A DNA stretch of 64,000 nt from Streptosporangium pseudovulgare. Its GTDB lineage: Bacteria > Actinomycetota > Actinomycetes > Streptosporangiales > Streptosporangiaceae. The notes beneath the pieces were generated by a model. It searched no databases and was not told the origin of the DNA. It was given only the letters and a program-made list of their open reading frames with translations. The translations under genes were made by a program, and so were the position numbers. Positions 37,315-45,986 of the stretch are shown piece after piece (the stretch's first letter is position 1; every line of letters begins with the position of its first letter). Location: positions 1-64,000 of the forward strand of contig NZ_BMQJ01000012.1 of the NCBI RefSeq assembly GCF_014648055.1. The letters are read 5' to 3'.

Positions 37315-38088
37315 TTAGCCGTACACCAGTTTGACGATCGCCACGACGCCGATGCACACGATGAAACCGCGCAGCACCGGCGCCGGCAGCCTCCTGCCGA
37401 CCTTCGCGCCGAGGAACCCGCCGATCGACGCCCCGACCGCGACCAGCGCGACCGCCCCCCAGTTCACCACGCTCCGCTCCGACAACAGCGAGAACCCGAT
37501 GAACAGGAGCGCTGCGGTGCCGTTGACCAGCAGCGACAGGACGTTCTTGGCGGCGTTGACGCGCTGCAGGCCGTCGTCGAGGAAGCTGCCGAGCAGCCCG
37601 ATGAGCAGCACGCCCTGGGCGGCGCCGAAGTAGCCGCCGTAGACGCCGGCGGCGAGGACCCCGGCCCACAGCAGGGGCCCGCCGTGCGGGCGGGCGTGCT
37701 CGCGCCGGGCGGCCAGCCACCGGTTGAGCCTCGGCTGGAACACCACGAGCACGCAGGCCAGCCCGATCAGGACCGGCACGACCACGTCGAAGGTCTCGGC
37801 GGGCAGGAACAGCAGCAGGACGCTCCCGACCAGCGCGCCCACGGTCGAGGCGACCCCCAGCCGGACCAGTCGCCCGCGCTGCCCCTCCAGCTCGGCCCGG
37901 TAGCCGAGCGCGCCGGTCAGCGACCCCGGCACCAGGCCGATGTTGTTGGAGACGTTCGCCACGATCGGCGGCAACCCGACGGCCACCATGGTCGGAAAAG
38001 TGATCAGCGATCCCGACCCGACGACGGCGTTGATGCCGCCCGCCGCGATCCCCGCCGCCAGGACGGCGACTGCCTCCCACAGTGTCAT
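37315..38088 (-). CDS. Sulfite exporter TauE/SafE-family (TSUP) membrane protein
   Basis: A 257-residue membrane protein of about eight helices. The N-terminal repeat has AGGINAVVGSGSLITFPTMVAVGLPP-type family motif (residues 16-40) and ANVSNNIGLVPG; the C-terminal repeat has GASIGGFLGAKVGRRLP. It probably exports sulfite or organosulfonates. AGGAGGAACCAG precedes ATG 38088. Confidence 0.9.
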   Translation of the reverse strand: MTLWEAVAVLAAGIAAGGINAVVGSGSLITFPTMVAVGLPPIVANVSNNIGLVPGSLTGALGYRAELEGQRGRLVRLGVASTVGALVGSVLLLFLPAETFDVVVPVLIGLACVLVVFQPRLNRWLAARREHARPHGGPLLWAGVLAAGVYGGYFGAAQGVLLIGLLGSFLDDGLQRVNAAKNVLSLLVNGTAALLFIGFSLLSERSVVNWGAVALVAVGASIGGFLGAKVGRRLPAPVLRGFIVCIGVVAIVKLVYG

Positions 38089-38262
38089 CTGGTTCCTCCT
38101 CGGTCGTACGGCTCGCGCCCGATGATCGGTGCACGGCCTCCACCGGATGCTAGGAGGGGAACGTCGATGAGCCGTCGGCGGGGTGGCCGGCCCCGCCGCG
38201 CGGGCGGAGCGGGCCGTGACCCGCGGGCCCGGCCGGAGCGGCCCGGAGACGGGCGGAGGGGC

Positions 38263-39057
38263 TCAGAAGCCGTACGCGCGGGCGTACCAGCGGCCGTCGC
38301 GCCCGCGCTCCAGGTTGAGCGGGATGCCGAAGGTGCGGGAGAGGTTATCGGCGGTCATCACGTGATCGATCTCACCCTGCGCGACCACCGAGCCGTGCCG
38401 CAGCAGCAGCGCGTGGGTGAACCCGGCGGGAACCTCCTCCACGTGGTGGGTGACCAGCGCCATCGTCGGGGACTTCGGATCCTGCGCGAGCGCCGACAGG
38501 CGGCGGACGAGATCCTCCCTGCCTCCCAGGTCGAGCCCGGCGGCCGGCTCGTCCAGCAGCAGCAGCTCGGGGTCCGGCATGAGCGCGCGGGCGATCTGCA
38601 CCCGCTTGCGCTCGCCCTCCGACAGCGTGCCGAACCGGCGCCGGATCAGGTGGGCGCAGCCGAGCTGGTCGATCAGCTCGACGGCGCGGGTGACGTCGCC
38701 GGAGTCGTATTCCTCGTTCCAGCGGCCGATGATGGCGTAGGAGGCGGTGAGGACGAGGTCGATGACCTTCTCCTCCGGCGGCACCTTCTCGGCCAGCGCG
38801 GCGCTGGCGAGCCCGATGCGGGGCCGTAGGTCGAACACGTCGGTCTGCCCGAGGCGCTCGCCGAGGATCTCCACCACTCCCTCAGAGGGGAACAGCATCG
38901 CGCCGACGACTTGGAGCAGCGTCGTCTTGCCCGCGCCGTTGGGACCGATGACGACCCATCGCTCGTCTTCGTGGACGGTCCATTCGATGTCTCGAAGCAG
39001 CGCCGCCCCGTCCCTGCGCACGGTGACGTCCTGTAGCCGAAGCACCTGACCGCCCAT
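38263..39057 (-). CDS. ABC transporter ATP-binding protein
   Basis: A 264-residue ATPase. Walker A is GPNGAGKTTLLQVV (near 41), the signature motif LSEGERKRVQIARAL (near 150) and Walker B LLLLDEPAAGLD. It has no fused membrane domain and no permease gene adjoins it, so its partner is elsewhere or it works alone, like the ModF/YlmA-type ATPases it resembles. AGGAGGGGTAGGGGC precedes ATG 39057. Confidence 0.9.
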   Translation of the reverse strand: MGGQVLRLQDVTVRRDGAALLRDIEWTVHEDERWVVIGPNGAGKTTLLQVVGAMLFPSEGVVEILGERLGQTDVFDLRPRIGLASAALAEKVPPEEKVIDLVLTASYAIIGRWNEEYDSGDVTRAVELIDQLGCAHLIRRRFGTLSEGERKRVQIARALMPDPELLLLDEPAAGLDLGGREDLVRRLSALAQDPKSPTMALVTHHVEEVPAGFTHALLLRHGSVVAQGEIDHVMTADNLSRTFGIPLNLERGRDGRWYARAYGF

Positions 39058-39124
39058 GCCCCTACCCCTCCTAGAGAATCGCTGGAACAAAACCTATTGC
39101 AGGACAAGCGCATATCGTGGACCG

Positions 39125-39844
39125 GTGCACCCTGATTCACAGATCTCGGCCACCCTGGTCTGCTGGGGCAACGCCTGGCTGACGGGTCAGGTCGGCCTCG
39201 ACGAGGCCGTCGACCGCGTCGAGCGCCGCGGCGGCCCCCAGCTCGTCGCCACCGGGACCGGCGACACCGGTCTGCGCGGCTTCCTCGCCGACCTGCGGAT
39301 GGACGGCATGAAGTCGCTGCGCCTGGCCCTTCCCGTGCCGGGCGACCCGCTCGGACTCACCGGGCCGCCCCCTTTCAACTCCGCGGCCATCGAGGCCGGG
39401 CAGGCGGCGATCGCCGTGCTCCCCGACCGGTGCGTCGGGCTGGTGCCCGCGTCCGACCGCCGCGGGTCATCGTACGCCGGGGTCCGCTGGAGCGCGCTCG
39501 CGGCCAGCGCCAACGCCCCGGACGTCCCCTCCCTGGCCGAGGCGGAGCACGCCCTGACCATGGCGATGCGCACGGCCACCGACACCCTGCTCGGACTGGG
39601 CGGCCCCACCCAGGGGCACCCTCGTCCGAGGGATGCCGACGACGGCCTGGCCCCGGGTTACCCCGCTCGCGCCCACCGGGTGGCGGCCCTCGCCGCCCGG
39701 CTGGCCGCCGTGCTGCGGGTCGCCGACGACCGGGGGCTCACCTCGGGGCAGATCGCCGCCCGCAGTGCCGCGCTGCGCGACCTCGACCGCGCCGTACGGC
39801 GGGCGCGGGTGGCCGCCCACCACGCCATCACCGAGCTCGTCTGA
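39125..39844 (+). CDS. Conserved actinobacterial protein of unknown function
   Basis: A 239-residue protein from GTG 39125, beginning MHPDSQISATLVCWGNAWLTG. It has mixed alpha/beta character, with no motif I recognise. It is divergent from the ABC ATPase gene across 67 bp. It looks like a real, conserved gene from codon bias (GC-rich third positions) and its clean ends. Confidence 0.7.
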   Translation: MHPDSQISATLVCWGNAWLTGQVGLDEAVDRVERRGGPQLVATGTGDTGLRGFLADLRMDGMKSLRLALPVPGDPLGLTGPPPFNSAAIEAGQAAIAVLPDRCVGLVPASDRRGSSYAGVRWSALAASANAPDVPSLAEAEHALTMAMRTATDTLLGLGGPTQGHPRPRDADDGLAPGYPARAHRVAALAARLAAVLRVADDRGLTSGQIAARSAALRDLDRAVRRARVAAHHAITELV

Positions 39845-39883
39845 CACCGGGTACGGCCCCGTTGGGAGCCGTTGACCGGCCCC

Positions 39884-40227
39884 GCGAGGGGGCCCGGTGT
39901 CTGGACTGAGGAGAGAGCGAGCGGAGCGAGCGAGCGACGAGGGAAGGCACCGGGCTTGAGCCCCCGAGCCGCGACGCGCAGCGTCGCCATCAACACAGCG
40001 AGGGGGCGCCGGTGTCTGGACTGAGGAACGCAGCCGCGGAGCGGCGGAGTGACGAGGGAAGACACCGGGCTCAAGCCCCCGAGCCGCGACGCGCAGCGTC
40101 GCCATCAACACAGCGAGGGGGCGCCGGTGTCTGGACTGAGGAACGCAGCCGCGGAGCGGCGGAGTGACGAGGGAAGACACCGGGCTCAAGCCCCCGAGCC
40201 GCGACGCGCAGCGTCGCCATCAACACA
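39884..40227. repeat. Three tandem copies of a ~115-bp intergenic repeat
   Basis: Units at 39998-40112 and 40113-40227 are each 115 bp and identical by eye. The unit at 39884-39997 (114 bp) is a diverged copy. They contain GCCGGTGTCTGGACTGAG, GACGAGGGAAGACACCGGG, CTCAAGCCCCCGAGCC and GCAGCGTCGCCATCAACACA. The block fills the 413-bp gap between the 39125 gene and marR. A degenerate inverted copy lies at 35109-35253. The unit length is not a multiple of three. Confidence 0.95.
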
Positions 40228-40257
40228 GCGTCGCAATGAACACAGGTCGCCGTGAAC

Positions 40258-40755
40258 TCAGCGGGCCTGACGGGACCGGCGCACCGCCCCGCATCCCTCC
40301 TCGGGCTCGGCGAGGGGGCCGCCGACGAGTCGCGTCAGCGCGTTGACGAACGCCTCCCCTTCCCCCTCGGGCAGCGCGGCGAGCACCTCGGCGTGAACGC
40401 GATCGACGATCTTCGCGCCCTCGGCGACGATCCGCATGCCCTCCTCGGTGACCGAGATGATCCGGGCCCGGCGGTCGGTGCTCGACGGGCGGCGTTCGGC
40501 GTATCCGGCTCTCTCCAGCTTGTCGATCGTCACGACCATCGTGGTCTTGTCGAGGTCGGCCAGCTCGGCCAGCTGGATCTGGGTGCGCTCGGCCTCGGCC
40601 GCGTGCCACAGGACGCACTGGTCGCGCGGGGTGATGCCGATCTCGGCGAGGGCCGCGGTCAACCGGGTCGTCAGGACGTGGCCGGCGTGCATGAGCATGC
40701 CGGTGAGGTCGCGAACGGTTCGCGGGGGCGCGCTCGTCGTCATACCGCTCGTCAT
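40258..40755 (-). CDS. MarR-family transcriptional regulator
   Basis: A 165-residue winged-helix regulator. The DNA-binding part is IQLAELADLDKTTMVVTIDKLERAGYAERRPSSTDRRARII (residues 60-100; recognition helix around KTTMVVTIDKLE). Dimerisation helices are at both ends. Its target is not visible; no efflux pump or enzyme gene adjoins it. The region upstream has two copies of GGTCGCTCAGGCCAGGCCGT at 40890-40940, one overlapping the end of the response-regulator gene. Confidence 0.9.
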   Translation of the reverse strand: MTSGMTTSAPPRTVRDLTGMLMHAGHVLTTRLTAALAEIGITPRDQCVLWHAAEAERTQIQLAELADLDKTTMVVTIDKLERAGYAERRPSSTDRRARIISVTEEGMRIVAEGAKIVDRVHAEVLAALPEGEGEAFVNALTRLVGGPLAEPEEGCGAVRRSRQAR

Positions 40756-40923
40756 GGTGCGAGCCTAACAAATCGTCCCGCTGCGAGATGATCCCGCAGC
40801 GAAACCAACCGGCGGGTCCGGCCGTCCGGCCGGGGCGGGAGCCGGATCGGCGGCCCCGCTCCGGGCCGCGGCGGACACGACTCGGTCGCTCAGGCCAGGC
40901 CGTGCCGGTCACGATCCGGTCGC

Positions 40924-41604
40924 TCAGGCCAGGCCGTGCCGGACGGCGTAGAGGGCCGCCTGCGTCCTGTCCTGCACGCCCAGCTTCATCAGCACGTTGG
41001 AGACGTGCGTCTTCACGGTCTTCTCCGCCACCGCCAGCTCGCGGGCGATCTCCCGGTTGGACCGGCCCGAGGCGATCAGCGCGAGCACCTGGCGCTCGCG
41101 GCCGGTCAGCGGCGCCACCGGGCCCGCTCCCCGCCGGGGCGGAGCGGGCGAGGCCGGGTCCGCCGGGGCGACCGGGCCGGCCGGAGCGCCCGGGGCGGCC
41201 GACAGCACCGCGCCGGCGGCCTCGGGGGCGAGCAGCACCTGGCCGCCGTGGACGGTCCGGATGGCCTGGACCAGCGTGCCGGGATCGACGTCCTTGTACA
41301 GGAACCCGGCTGCCCCCGCCCGCAGCGCCGGGGCGACGTCCTCCGGGTCGCCGACCGAGGTCAGCACGAGGACCCGCGGGCCGCCCTCCCGGCCGGCGAG
41401 GCGGGCCAGCGTGCCCGGGCCGTCGAGAACCGGCATCCTCAGGTCGAGCAGCAGCACGTCCGGGGCGAGCGACTCCACCAGGGCGAGCGCCTCGGCGCCG
41501 TCGGCGGCCTCGCCCACCACGTCGAGGTCGTCCTGCAGGTCCAGGAACGTGCGCAGGCCCTGCCGTACGACCGGGTGGTCGTCGGCGATCAGGACGCGGA
41601 TCAC
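40924..41604 (-). CDS. NarL/FixJ-type response regulator
   Basis: A 226-residue two-component regulator. The receiver domain is IRVLIADDHPVVRQGL onward, with the phospho-acceptor Asp in DVLLLDLRMP (near 53). A Pro/Ala-rich linker follows, then a LuxR-type helix-turn-helix (LTGRERQVLALIASGRSNREIA). GTG 41604 overlaps the kinase stop by four bases, so the pair is coupled. Confidence 0.95.
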   Translation of the reverse strand: MIRVLIADDHPVVRQGLRTFLDLQDDLDVVGEAADGAEALALVESLAPDVLLLDLRMPVLDGPGTLARLAGREGGPRVLVLTSVGDPEDVAPALRAGAAGFLYKDVDPGTLVQAIRTVHGGQVLLAPEAAGAVLSAAPGAPAGPVAPADPASPAPPRRGAGPVAPLTGRERQVLALIASGRSNREIARELAVAEKTVKTHVSNVLMKLGVQDRTQAALYAVRHGLA

Positions 41605-42740
41605 GCGGGGACCTCCATCCGCACCAGCGTGCCGGCGCCCGGCCGCGACGTCACGCGCACGTCCCCGCCCAGGGCGCCGGCCCGCTCGCGCATCGACGCG
41701 ACGCCCAGCCCCCGTCCGGTCGCGGCGGCCACGTCGAACCCCCGCCCGTCGTCGCGCACCTCCAGGACCAGCCGGTCGCCCTCGCAGCCGAGCCGTACGG
41801 TGACCGTCCGGGCCGCCGCGTGCCGGGCGGCGTTGTGCAGCGCCTCCTGGGCGACGCGCAGCACGGCCGCCCCCGCCGCCGGCTCGAACTCGCATACCGG
41901 GGCCTCCTCGAAGGAGAAGGCGGCCGGGTGCAGGCGGTCCAGCAGCCGCACGTGCTTGCGCAGCGTCTCGGCGAGGCCGTGGCGGTCGAGGTCGGCCGGG
42001 CGGAGCTCGACGATCACCTCGCGCAGCTCGGCCAGCGCCTCCCCGGCCATCCGCTCCACCCGCTCCAGCTCCCGCCGGGCCCGCCCGGGGTCGCGGTCCA
42101 GCAGGGAGCTCGCGGCCTGGGCGGTGAGGCGGAGCGAGAACAGCTTCTGGGTCACCGCGTCGTGCAGTTCCCTGGCCATCCGGGTGCGCTCCTCGGCCAG
42201 GGCCAGCTCTCGGCCGCGCTCGTACAGGCGGGCGTTGGTCAGCGCGATCGCGGCGTGCGCGGCGAACAGCGTGAGCAGCCTCTGGTCCGCCTCGGTGAAG
42301 CCGCCGGGGGTCCGCTTGTCGGACAGGAAGACGATGCCGAGCACCCGGTCGCCGTCGCGGATCGGCACCCCGAGGAAGTCCTTGAGCACCGGGTGGGCGC
42401 GCGGCCAGTACTCGAACCGGGGGTCCCTGCGGATGTCGGGCAGCCGGACGGGCGCCCCCTCGCGCAGCATCGCGCCCAGCATGCCGTGCTGGCGGGGCAT
42501 CGGCCCGATCGCCTCCCACTGCTCGTCGGTGATGCCGTCGGCGACGAACTCGGCGAACGCCCCGTCGTCGTCGGGCACGCCGAGCGCGGCGTAGCGGGCG
42601 TCCAGCAGCCGGCGCGCCGACCGCACGATCACCTGCAGCACCTCCCGGACCGACAGGTGTCTGGTGACCGCGAGGACGGCGGAGCTCACCGCGTGCAGGA
42701 CGTCGTCCCGATCCTCGTTTCCGGAGCCCCCGGCGCCCAT
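41601..42740 (-). CDS. GAF-domain sensor histidine kinase (HisKA_3)
   Basis: A 379-residue cytoplasmic kinase. A GAF domain fills about residues 25-185; it lacks transmembrane helices. The phosphorylated His is in TRMARELHDAVTQKL (near 208), and the ATPase part has EALHNAARHA, VRDDGRGFD and GLGVASMRERAGALGG. The GAF domain resembles DevS/NreB-type redox or gas sensors, but no haem-binding residue can be named. Partner: the overlapping response regulator. Confidence 0.93.
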   Translation of the reverse strand: MGAGGSGNEDRDDVLHAVSSAVLAVTRHLSVREVLQVIVRSARRLLDARYAALGVPDDDGAFAEFVADGITDEQWEAIGPMPRQHGMLGAMLREGAPVRLPDIRRDPRFEYWPRAHPVLKDFLGVPIRDGDRVLGIVFLSDKRTPGGFTEADQRLLTLFAAHAAIALTNARLYERGRELALAEERTRMARELHDAVTQKLFSLRLTAQAASSLLDRDPGRARRELERVERMAGEALAELREVIVELRPADLDRHGLAETLRKHVRLLDRLHPAAFSFEEAPVCEFEPAAGAAVLRVAQEALHNAARHAAARTVTVRLGCEGDRLVLEVRDDGRGFDVAAATGRGLGVASMRERAGALGGDVRVTSRPGAGTLVRMEVPA

Positions 42741-42875
42741 CACGTTCACAGATGGAAACTCTAGACGTCCTGCCTGGTGGAACGGCTGGGGCGGCGGTCC
42801 TAGGACCATCGGCCCCCGGGGTCCTGCTGCCGGTGGCCGATGTGCGGAACGGAGCCGGTTCCTAGCGTCGGGGAC

Positions 42876-43542
42876 ATGACGAAGACAGCACTCATCACCG
42901 GCGCCTCCCGCGGGCTCGGGCTGGCGCTGGCCCGCTCCTTGGCCGCCGACGGCTGGCGCCTCATCCTCACCGCGCGGGGAGAGGAGGCGCTGCGCTCCGC
43001 CGCAGGCGGCCTCGGCGCCCTCGCCCTTGCCGGGGACGTCGCCGACCCGGCCCACCGGGACCGGCTGGTCCGGGCCGCGGAGGACCACGGCGGGCTGGAC
43101 CTGCTGGTCAACAACGCCTCGGGGCTGGGCGCGGTCCCGCTGCCGCCGCTGTCCCGCTACCCGCTCGGGGAGCTGGAGGAGCTGCTGCGGACCAACGTGC
43201 TGGCCCCGCTGGCGCTGATCCAGGCGGCGCTGCCGGGGCTGCGGGAGCGCCACGGCGCGATCGTCAACGTCACCTCCGACGCGGCCGTGGAGGCGTACGA
43301 GGGCTGGGGCGGCTACGGTGGCCACCAAGGCGGCCCTGGAGCAGCTCTCCAACGTCCTGGCCGCCGAGGAGCCGGACGTCGCCGTCTGGTGGGTGGACCC
43401 GGGCGAGATGAACACGGCCATGCTCGCCGAGGCGGTCGGTGAGCAGGAGGCGGCGGCGGCCTCCCCGCCGGAGAAGGTGGTCCCCACACTGCGACGGCTG
43501 GTGGCGGAGCGCCCGCCGAGCGGGCGGGTGAGCCACTCATGA
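42876..43542 (+). pseudogene. Short-chain dehydrogenase with a frameshift at the catalytic YxxxK
   Basis: The N-terminal part (42876 onward) reads MTKTALITGASRGLGLALA with the NNAS motif (LVNNASGL) and the catalytic Ser region IVNVTSDAA. At 43314-43323 the frame breaks: TAC GGT is followed by one extra base, and the next frame continues GCC ACC AAG, which gives the expected Y-G-A-T-K. The C-terminal part (ALEQLSNVLAAEEPDVAVWW) is intact and ends at 43542, overlapping the queA start (ATGA). So one base appears inserted. It is either a recent inactivation or a sequencing error. The intact protein would be about 222 residues. Confidence 0.8.
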
Positions 43543-44741
43543 GCGGCGCGCGCGACGTCACGCTCTCCGGACTCCCCGGCGGCCTCCCTGACGGCCTCCC
43601 CGGTGGCCTCCCTGACGGCCTCTCCGGCGGCCTCTCCGGCGGCGCGGACGGTCTCCTCACCGGAAGCGCGGGCGGCTTCACCCTCCCGGACGGCCTGGAG
43701 GCCCACGAGCCGCCCGAGGCGCGGGGACTGGCCCGTGACGGCGTGCGGCTGCTGGTCTCGCGGCGCGGCACCGGGGAGATCGGCCACCACAGGTTCACCG
43801 ACCTGCCCCGGCTGCTGGAACCCGGTGACCTGCTGGTGGTCAACAACTCCGCCACGCTCCCGGCGGCGGTCCGGCTCGACCGGCTCGCGGTGCACTTCTC
43901 CACCGAGTGCGAGGACGGGACCTGGCTGGTGGAGCTGCGCCGCCGTGCGGGACGGCCCACCGGGACCGCGGGCGACGGTACGGGAGCGGCGGGCGGGGGG
44001 ACGGCCCGGGTGGACGGCGAAACGGGCGCGAGCGAGCCGTACCCGGGCGGCGTGCCCGGCGAGTGGCTGCCGCTGCCCGGCGGAGCCACGCTGCGTCTCC
44101 TGGAGCGGCGGACGCCGCGCCTGTGGCGGGCCCGGCTGGACCGCGAGGTCCTCGGCTACCTGCGCCGGTACGGCGTGCCGATCCGCTACTCCTACGTGGG
44201 CCGGGACTGGCCGCTGGCCGACTACCAGACGGTCTTCGCTCTGCGGCCCGGCAGCGCGGAGATGCCGAGCGCCGGACGGCCGTTCACCGCCGCCCTGGTG
44301 ACCGAGCTGGTGTCGCGCGGGATCGGTGTCGCGCCGATCACCCTGCACACCGGGGTCGCCTCGCCGGAGGCGGACGAGCCGCCCTACCCGGAGAGGTTCG
44401 AGGTGCCGGAGACCACCGCACGGCAGGTGGCGTCCGCGCGCGAGGCCGGGGGCAGGGTGGTCGCGGTGGGCACGACCGTGGTGCGGGCGCTGGAGACGGC
44501 CGCCCTGCCCGGAGGCCGGATCGGGGCCGCGAGCGGCTGGACCACCCACCTCGTCACCCCGCGGTCCGGGGTGAGGGTCGTGGACGGCCTGGTGACCGGG
44601 TTGCACGAGCCGCGCTCCAGCCACCTGCTGATGCTGTCGGCACTGACCGGCGACGAACTGCTCTCCCGGTCCTACGCGCAGGCCCTCGGGGAGGGCTACC
44701 TGTGGCATGAGTTCGGCGACGTCCACCTGATCACCCGCTGA
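43539..44741 (+). CDS. queA: S-adenosylmethionine:tRNA ribosyltransferase-isomerase-like protein
   Basis: A 400-residue QueA-family enzyme, which in other bacteria converts preQ1-tRNA to epoxyqueuosine-tRNA. Landmarks are LLEPGDLLVVNNSATLPAAV (near 105), IRYSYVGRDWPLADYQTVFA and GHRF-like RPFTAALV, and ITLHTGVASPEADEPPYPERFEVP, with GTTVVRALETAA. Residues 10-40 are a Gly/Leu/Pro repeat absent from typical QueA. The start, ATG 43539, overlaps the SDR stop. No other queuosine genes are present in the window, so the substrate in this host is uncertain. Confidence 0.88.
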   Translation: MSGARDVTLSGLPGGLPDGLPGGLPDGLSGGLSGGADGLLTGSAGGFTLPDGLEAHEPPEARGLARDGVRLLVSRRGTGEIGHHRFTDLPRLLEPGDLLVVNNSATLPAAVRLDRLAVHFSTECEDGTWLVELRRRAGRPTGTAGDGTGAAGGGTARVDGETGASEPYPGGVPGEWLPLPGGATLRLLERRTPRLWRARLDREVLGYLRRYGVPIRYSYVGRDWPLADYQTVFALRPGSAEMPSAGRPFTAALVTELVSRGIGVAPITLHTGVASPEADEPPYPERFEVPETTARQVASAREAGGRVVAVGTTVVRALETAALPGGRIGAASGWTTHLVTPRSGVRVVDGLVTGLHEPRSSHLLMLSALTGDELLSRSYAQALGEGYLWHEFGDVHLITR

Positions 44742-44865
44742 CGTACGGCTCTCCCGGCCGGCTCCGAAGGGGTCGCGCACCGGCCACCGGACATCGAAGG
44801 CGCAGCCGGCCGGAAACGAATTCCAGGGGTGGGGAAATCATCGGCGCCCGATCCGTCACGGCCGC

Positions 44866-44893
44866 CCGCCCGGCGGTGAGGCCCGCCGGGCGG
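44866..44893 (+). terminator. 11-bp perfect hairpin downstream of queA
   Basis: CCGCCCGGCGG (44866-44876) pairs with CCGCCGGGCGG (44883-44893) around a six-base loop. It lies 125 bp after the queA stop in a 423-bp gap. The rest of the gap (44894-45164) holds the promoter and leader of the next gene, with no recognised riboswitch. Confidence 0.55.
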
Positions 44894-45164
44894 TTCCGGC
44901 CCTGGAACGGTTCAGGACCAGGCGGAAAACGGCCGGTGAATGAACCGGGGAATCGACCGCCAGGACCCGGAAGGCCCGGGGTGACAGGGGCTCCGGCGTC
45001 CCCGGCAGGGGTTCCGGCGTTCCACCGGTTCACCGCCGATACATCAATCGACTCCCCGGGGGCCCGAATTCCAGTCCCTCTTTACCGTCGAATGTGGTAA
45101 AAATCATGGACTTTCACGGGGAACGTGCGATATCCCCGTTCCCCCCTCTACTGGGAGACGTTTA

Positions 45165-45758
45165 ATGCTCCACCCGATCTCCAAGATCGCCACCCTCGCC
45201 GTGGCCGCCCCGCTCGCGGGCGCGATGCTGTTCGCCGCCCCGGCCACCGCGGCCTCCACCTCCCCCGCCGCGGCCTCCACGGCCTCCGCGGCTTCCGCGT
45301 CCAAGAAGGCCGACGACCCGTTCTCGGTCTTCGCCGTCAAGGGCTCGGCCTCGAAGAAGGTCCGCCCCGGCGGAAAGATCACTTACTCCCTCAAGGCCAC
45401 GAACACCGGCCCCTACGAGTCCAAGGCCGGGGAGTACTACATCGTGGTGGGCGCCCCCAAGGGCGTCGACATCGCCGGGAAGTGGTCCTACTACGGCCCC
45501 AAGAAGAGCGCGTGCGTCAGCGAGGACCAGTTCGCCTTCTGCGCGGTCGACAAGACCATGAAGGTCGGCGACTCGGTCTCCTTCACCTTCGAGATGAAGG
45601 TCAAGAAGAGCGCCAAGGGCACGCTGAAGACCTCCCTCGGCGTTCTGGCCTTCGACGTGCCCAACGGCGCGGAGAACCTGAGCCGCGAGGAGCTGGAGCG
45701 TCTCGGCGTCAAGAGCTGGCTCTACGGCAAGCGGTACAGCACGCACGTCGTGCGCTGA
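45165..45758 (+). CDS. Secreted protein with a DUF11-like beta-sandwich domain
   Basis: A 197-residue exported protein. The signal peptide is ISKIATLAVAAPLAGAMLF, cleaved near ATAAS (about residue 30), then an Ala/Ser-rich linker. The mature domain begins near residue 50 (FSVFAVKGSASKKVRPGGKITYSLKATNTG in outline), which resembles the DUF11 conserved-repeat domains of surface proteins; two cysteines (SACV ... FAFCAV) probably form a disulphide. GGGAG precedes ATG 45165. Function unknown; probably at the cell surface. Confidence 0.75.
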   Translation: MLHPISKIATLAVAAPLAGAMLFAAPATAASTSPAAASTASAASASKKADDPFSVFAVKGSASKKVRPGGKITYSLKATNTGPYESKAGEYYIVVGAPKGVDIAGKWSYYGPKKSACVSEDQFAFCAVDKTMKVGDSVSFTFEMKVKKSAKGTLKTSLGVLAFDVPNGAENLSREELERLGVKSWLYGKRYSTHVVR

Positions 45759-45789
45759 CCGGGGTTCCCGGGCGGCGGTGAACCGCGCG

Positions 45790-45817
45790 AAGGCCCCCGC
45801 CGGAAGGCGGGGGCCTT
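45790..45817 (+). terminator. Strong hairpin terminator
   Basis: AAGGCCCCCGCC (45790-45801), loop GGAA, GGCGGGGGCCTT (45806-45817), followed by TCC. The stem is perfect and lies 31 bp after the secreted-protein gene. Confidence 0.9.
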
Positions 45818-45986
45818 TCCGCGTGCCGGGCACGGGTCCCACGCGCACCGGACACGGATGCCGCGCCGGACGCGAGCCCCGCACACCGGCATATGAGGGG
45901 ATGCGCCGGTTGTAAGGCGGGGGCGAACTCCAGGCGTCCGTATGGTGAACCGCATCCACGGCATTTTCCGCGGCCAAGTAGCGTAG

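Noticed and set aside
38263..39057. Complete ABC importer operon
   Set aside because: No permease or binding protein gene adjoins the ATPase; the neighbours are unrelated.
44742..45164. Possible c-di-AMP (ydaO-yuaA) riboswitch ahead of the secreted protein gene
   Set aside because: Only AACCGGGGAA-like fragments are present; the conserved GGGUGAAUC and AGCUAAC segments are missing.
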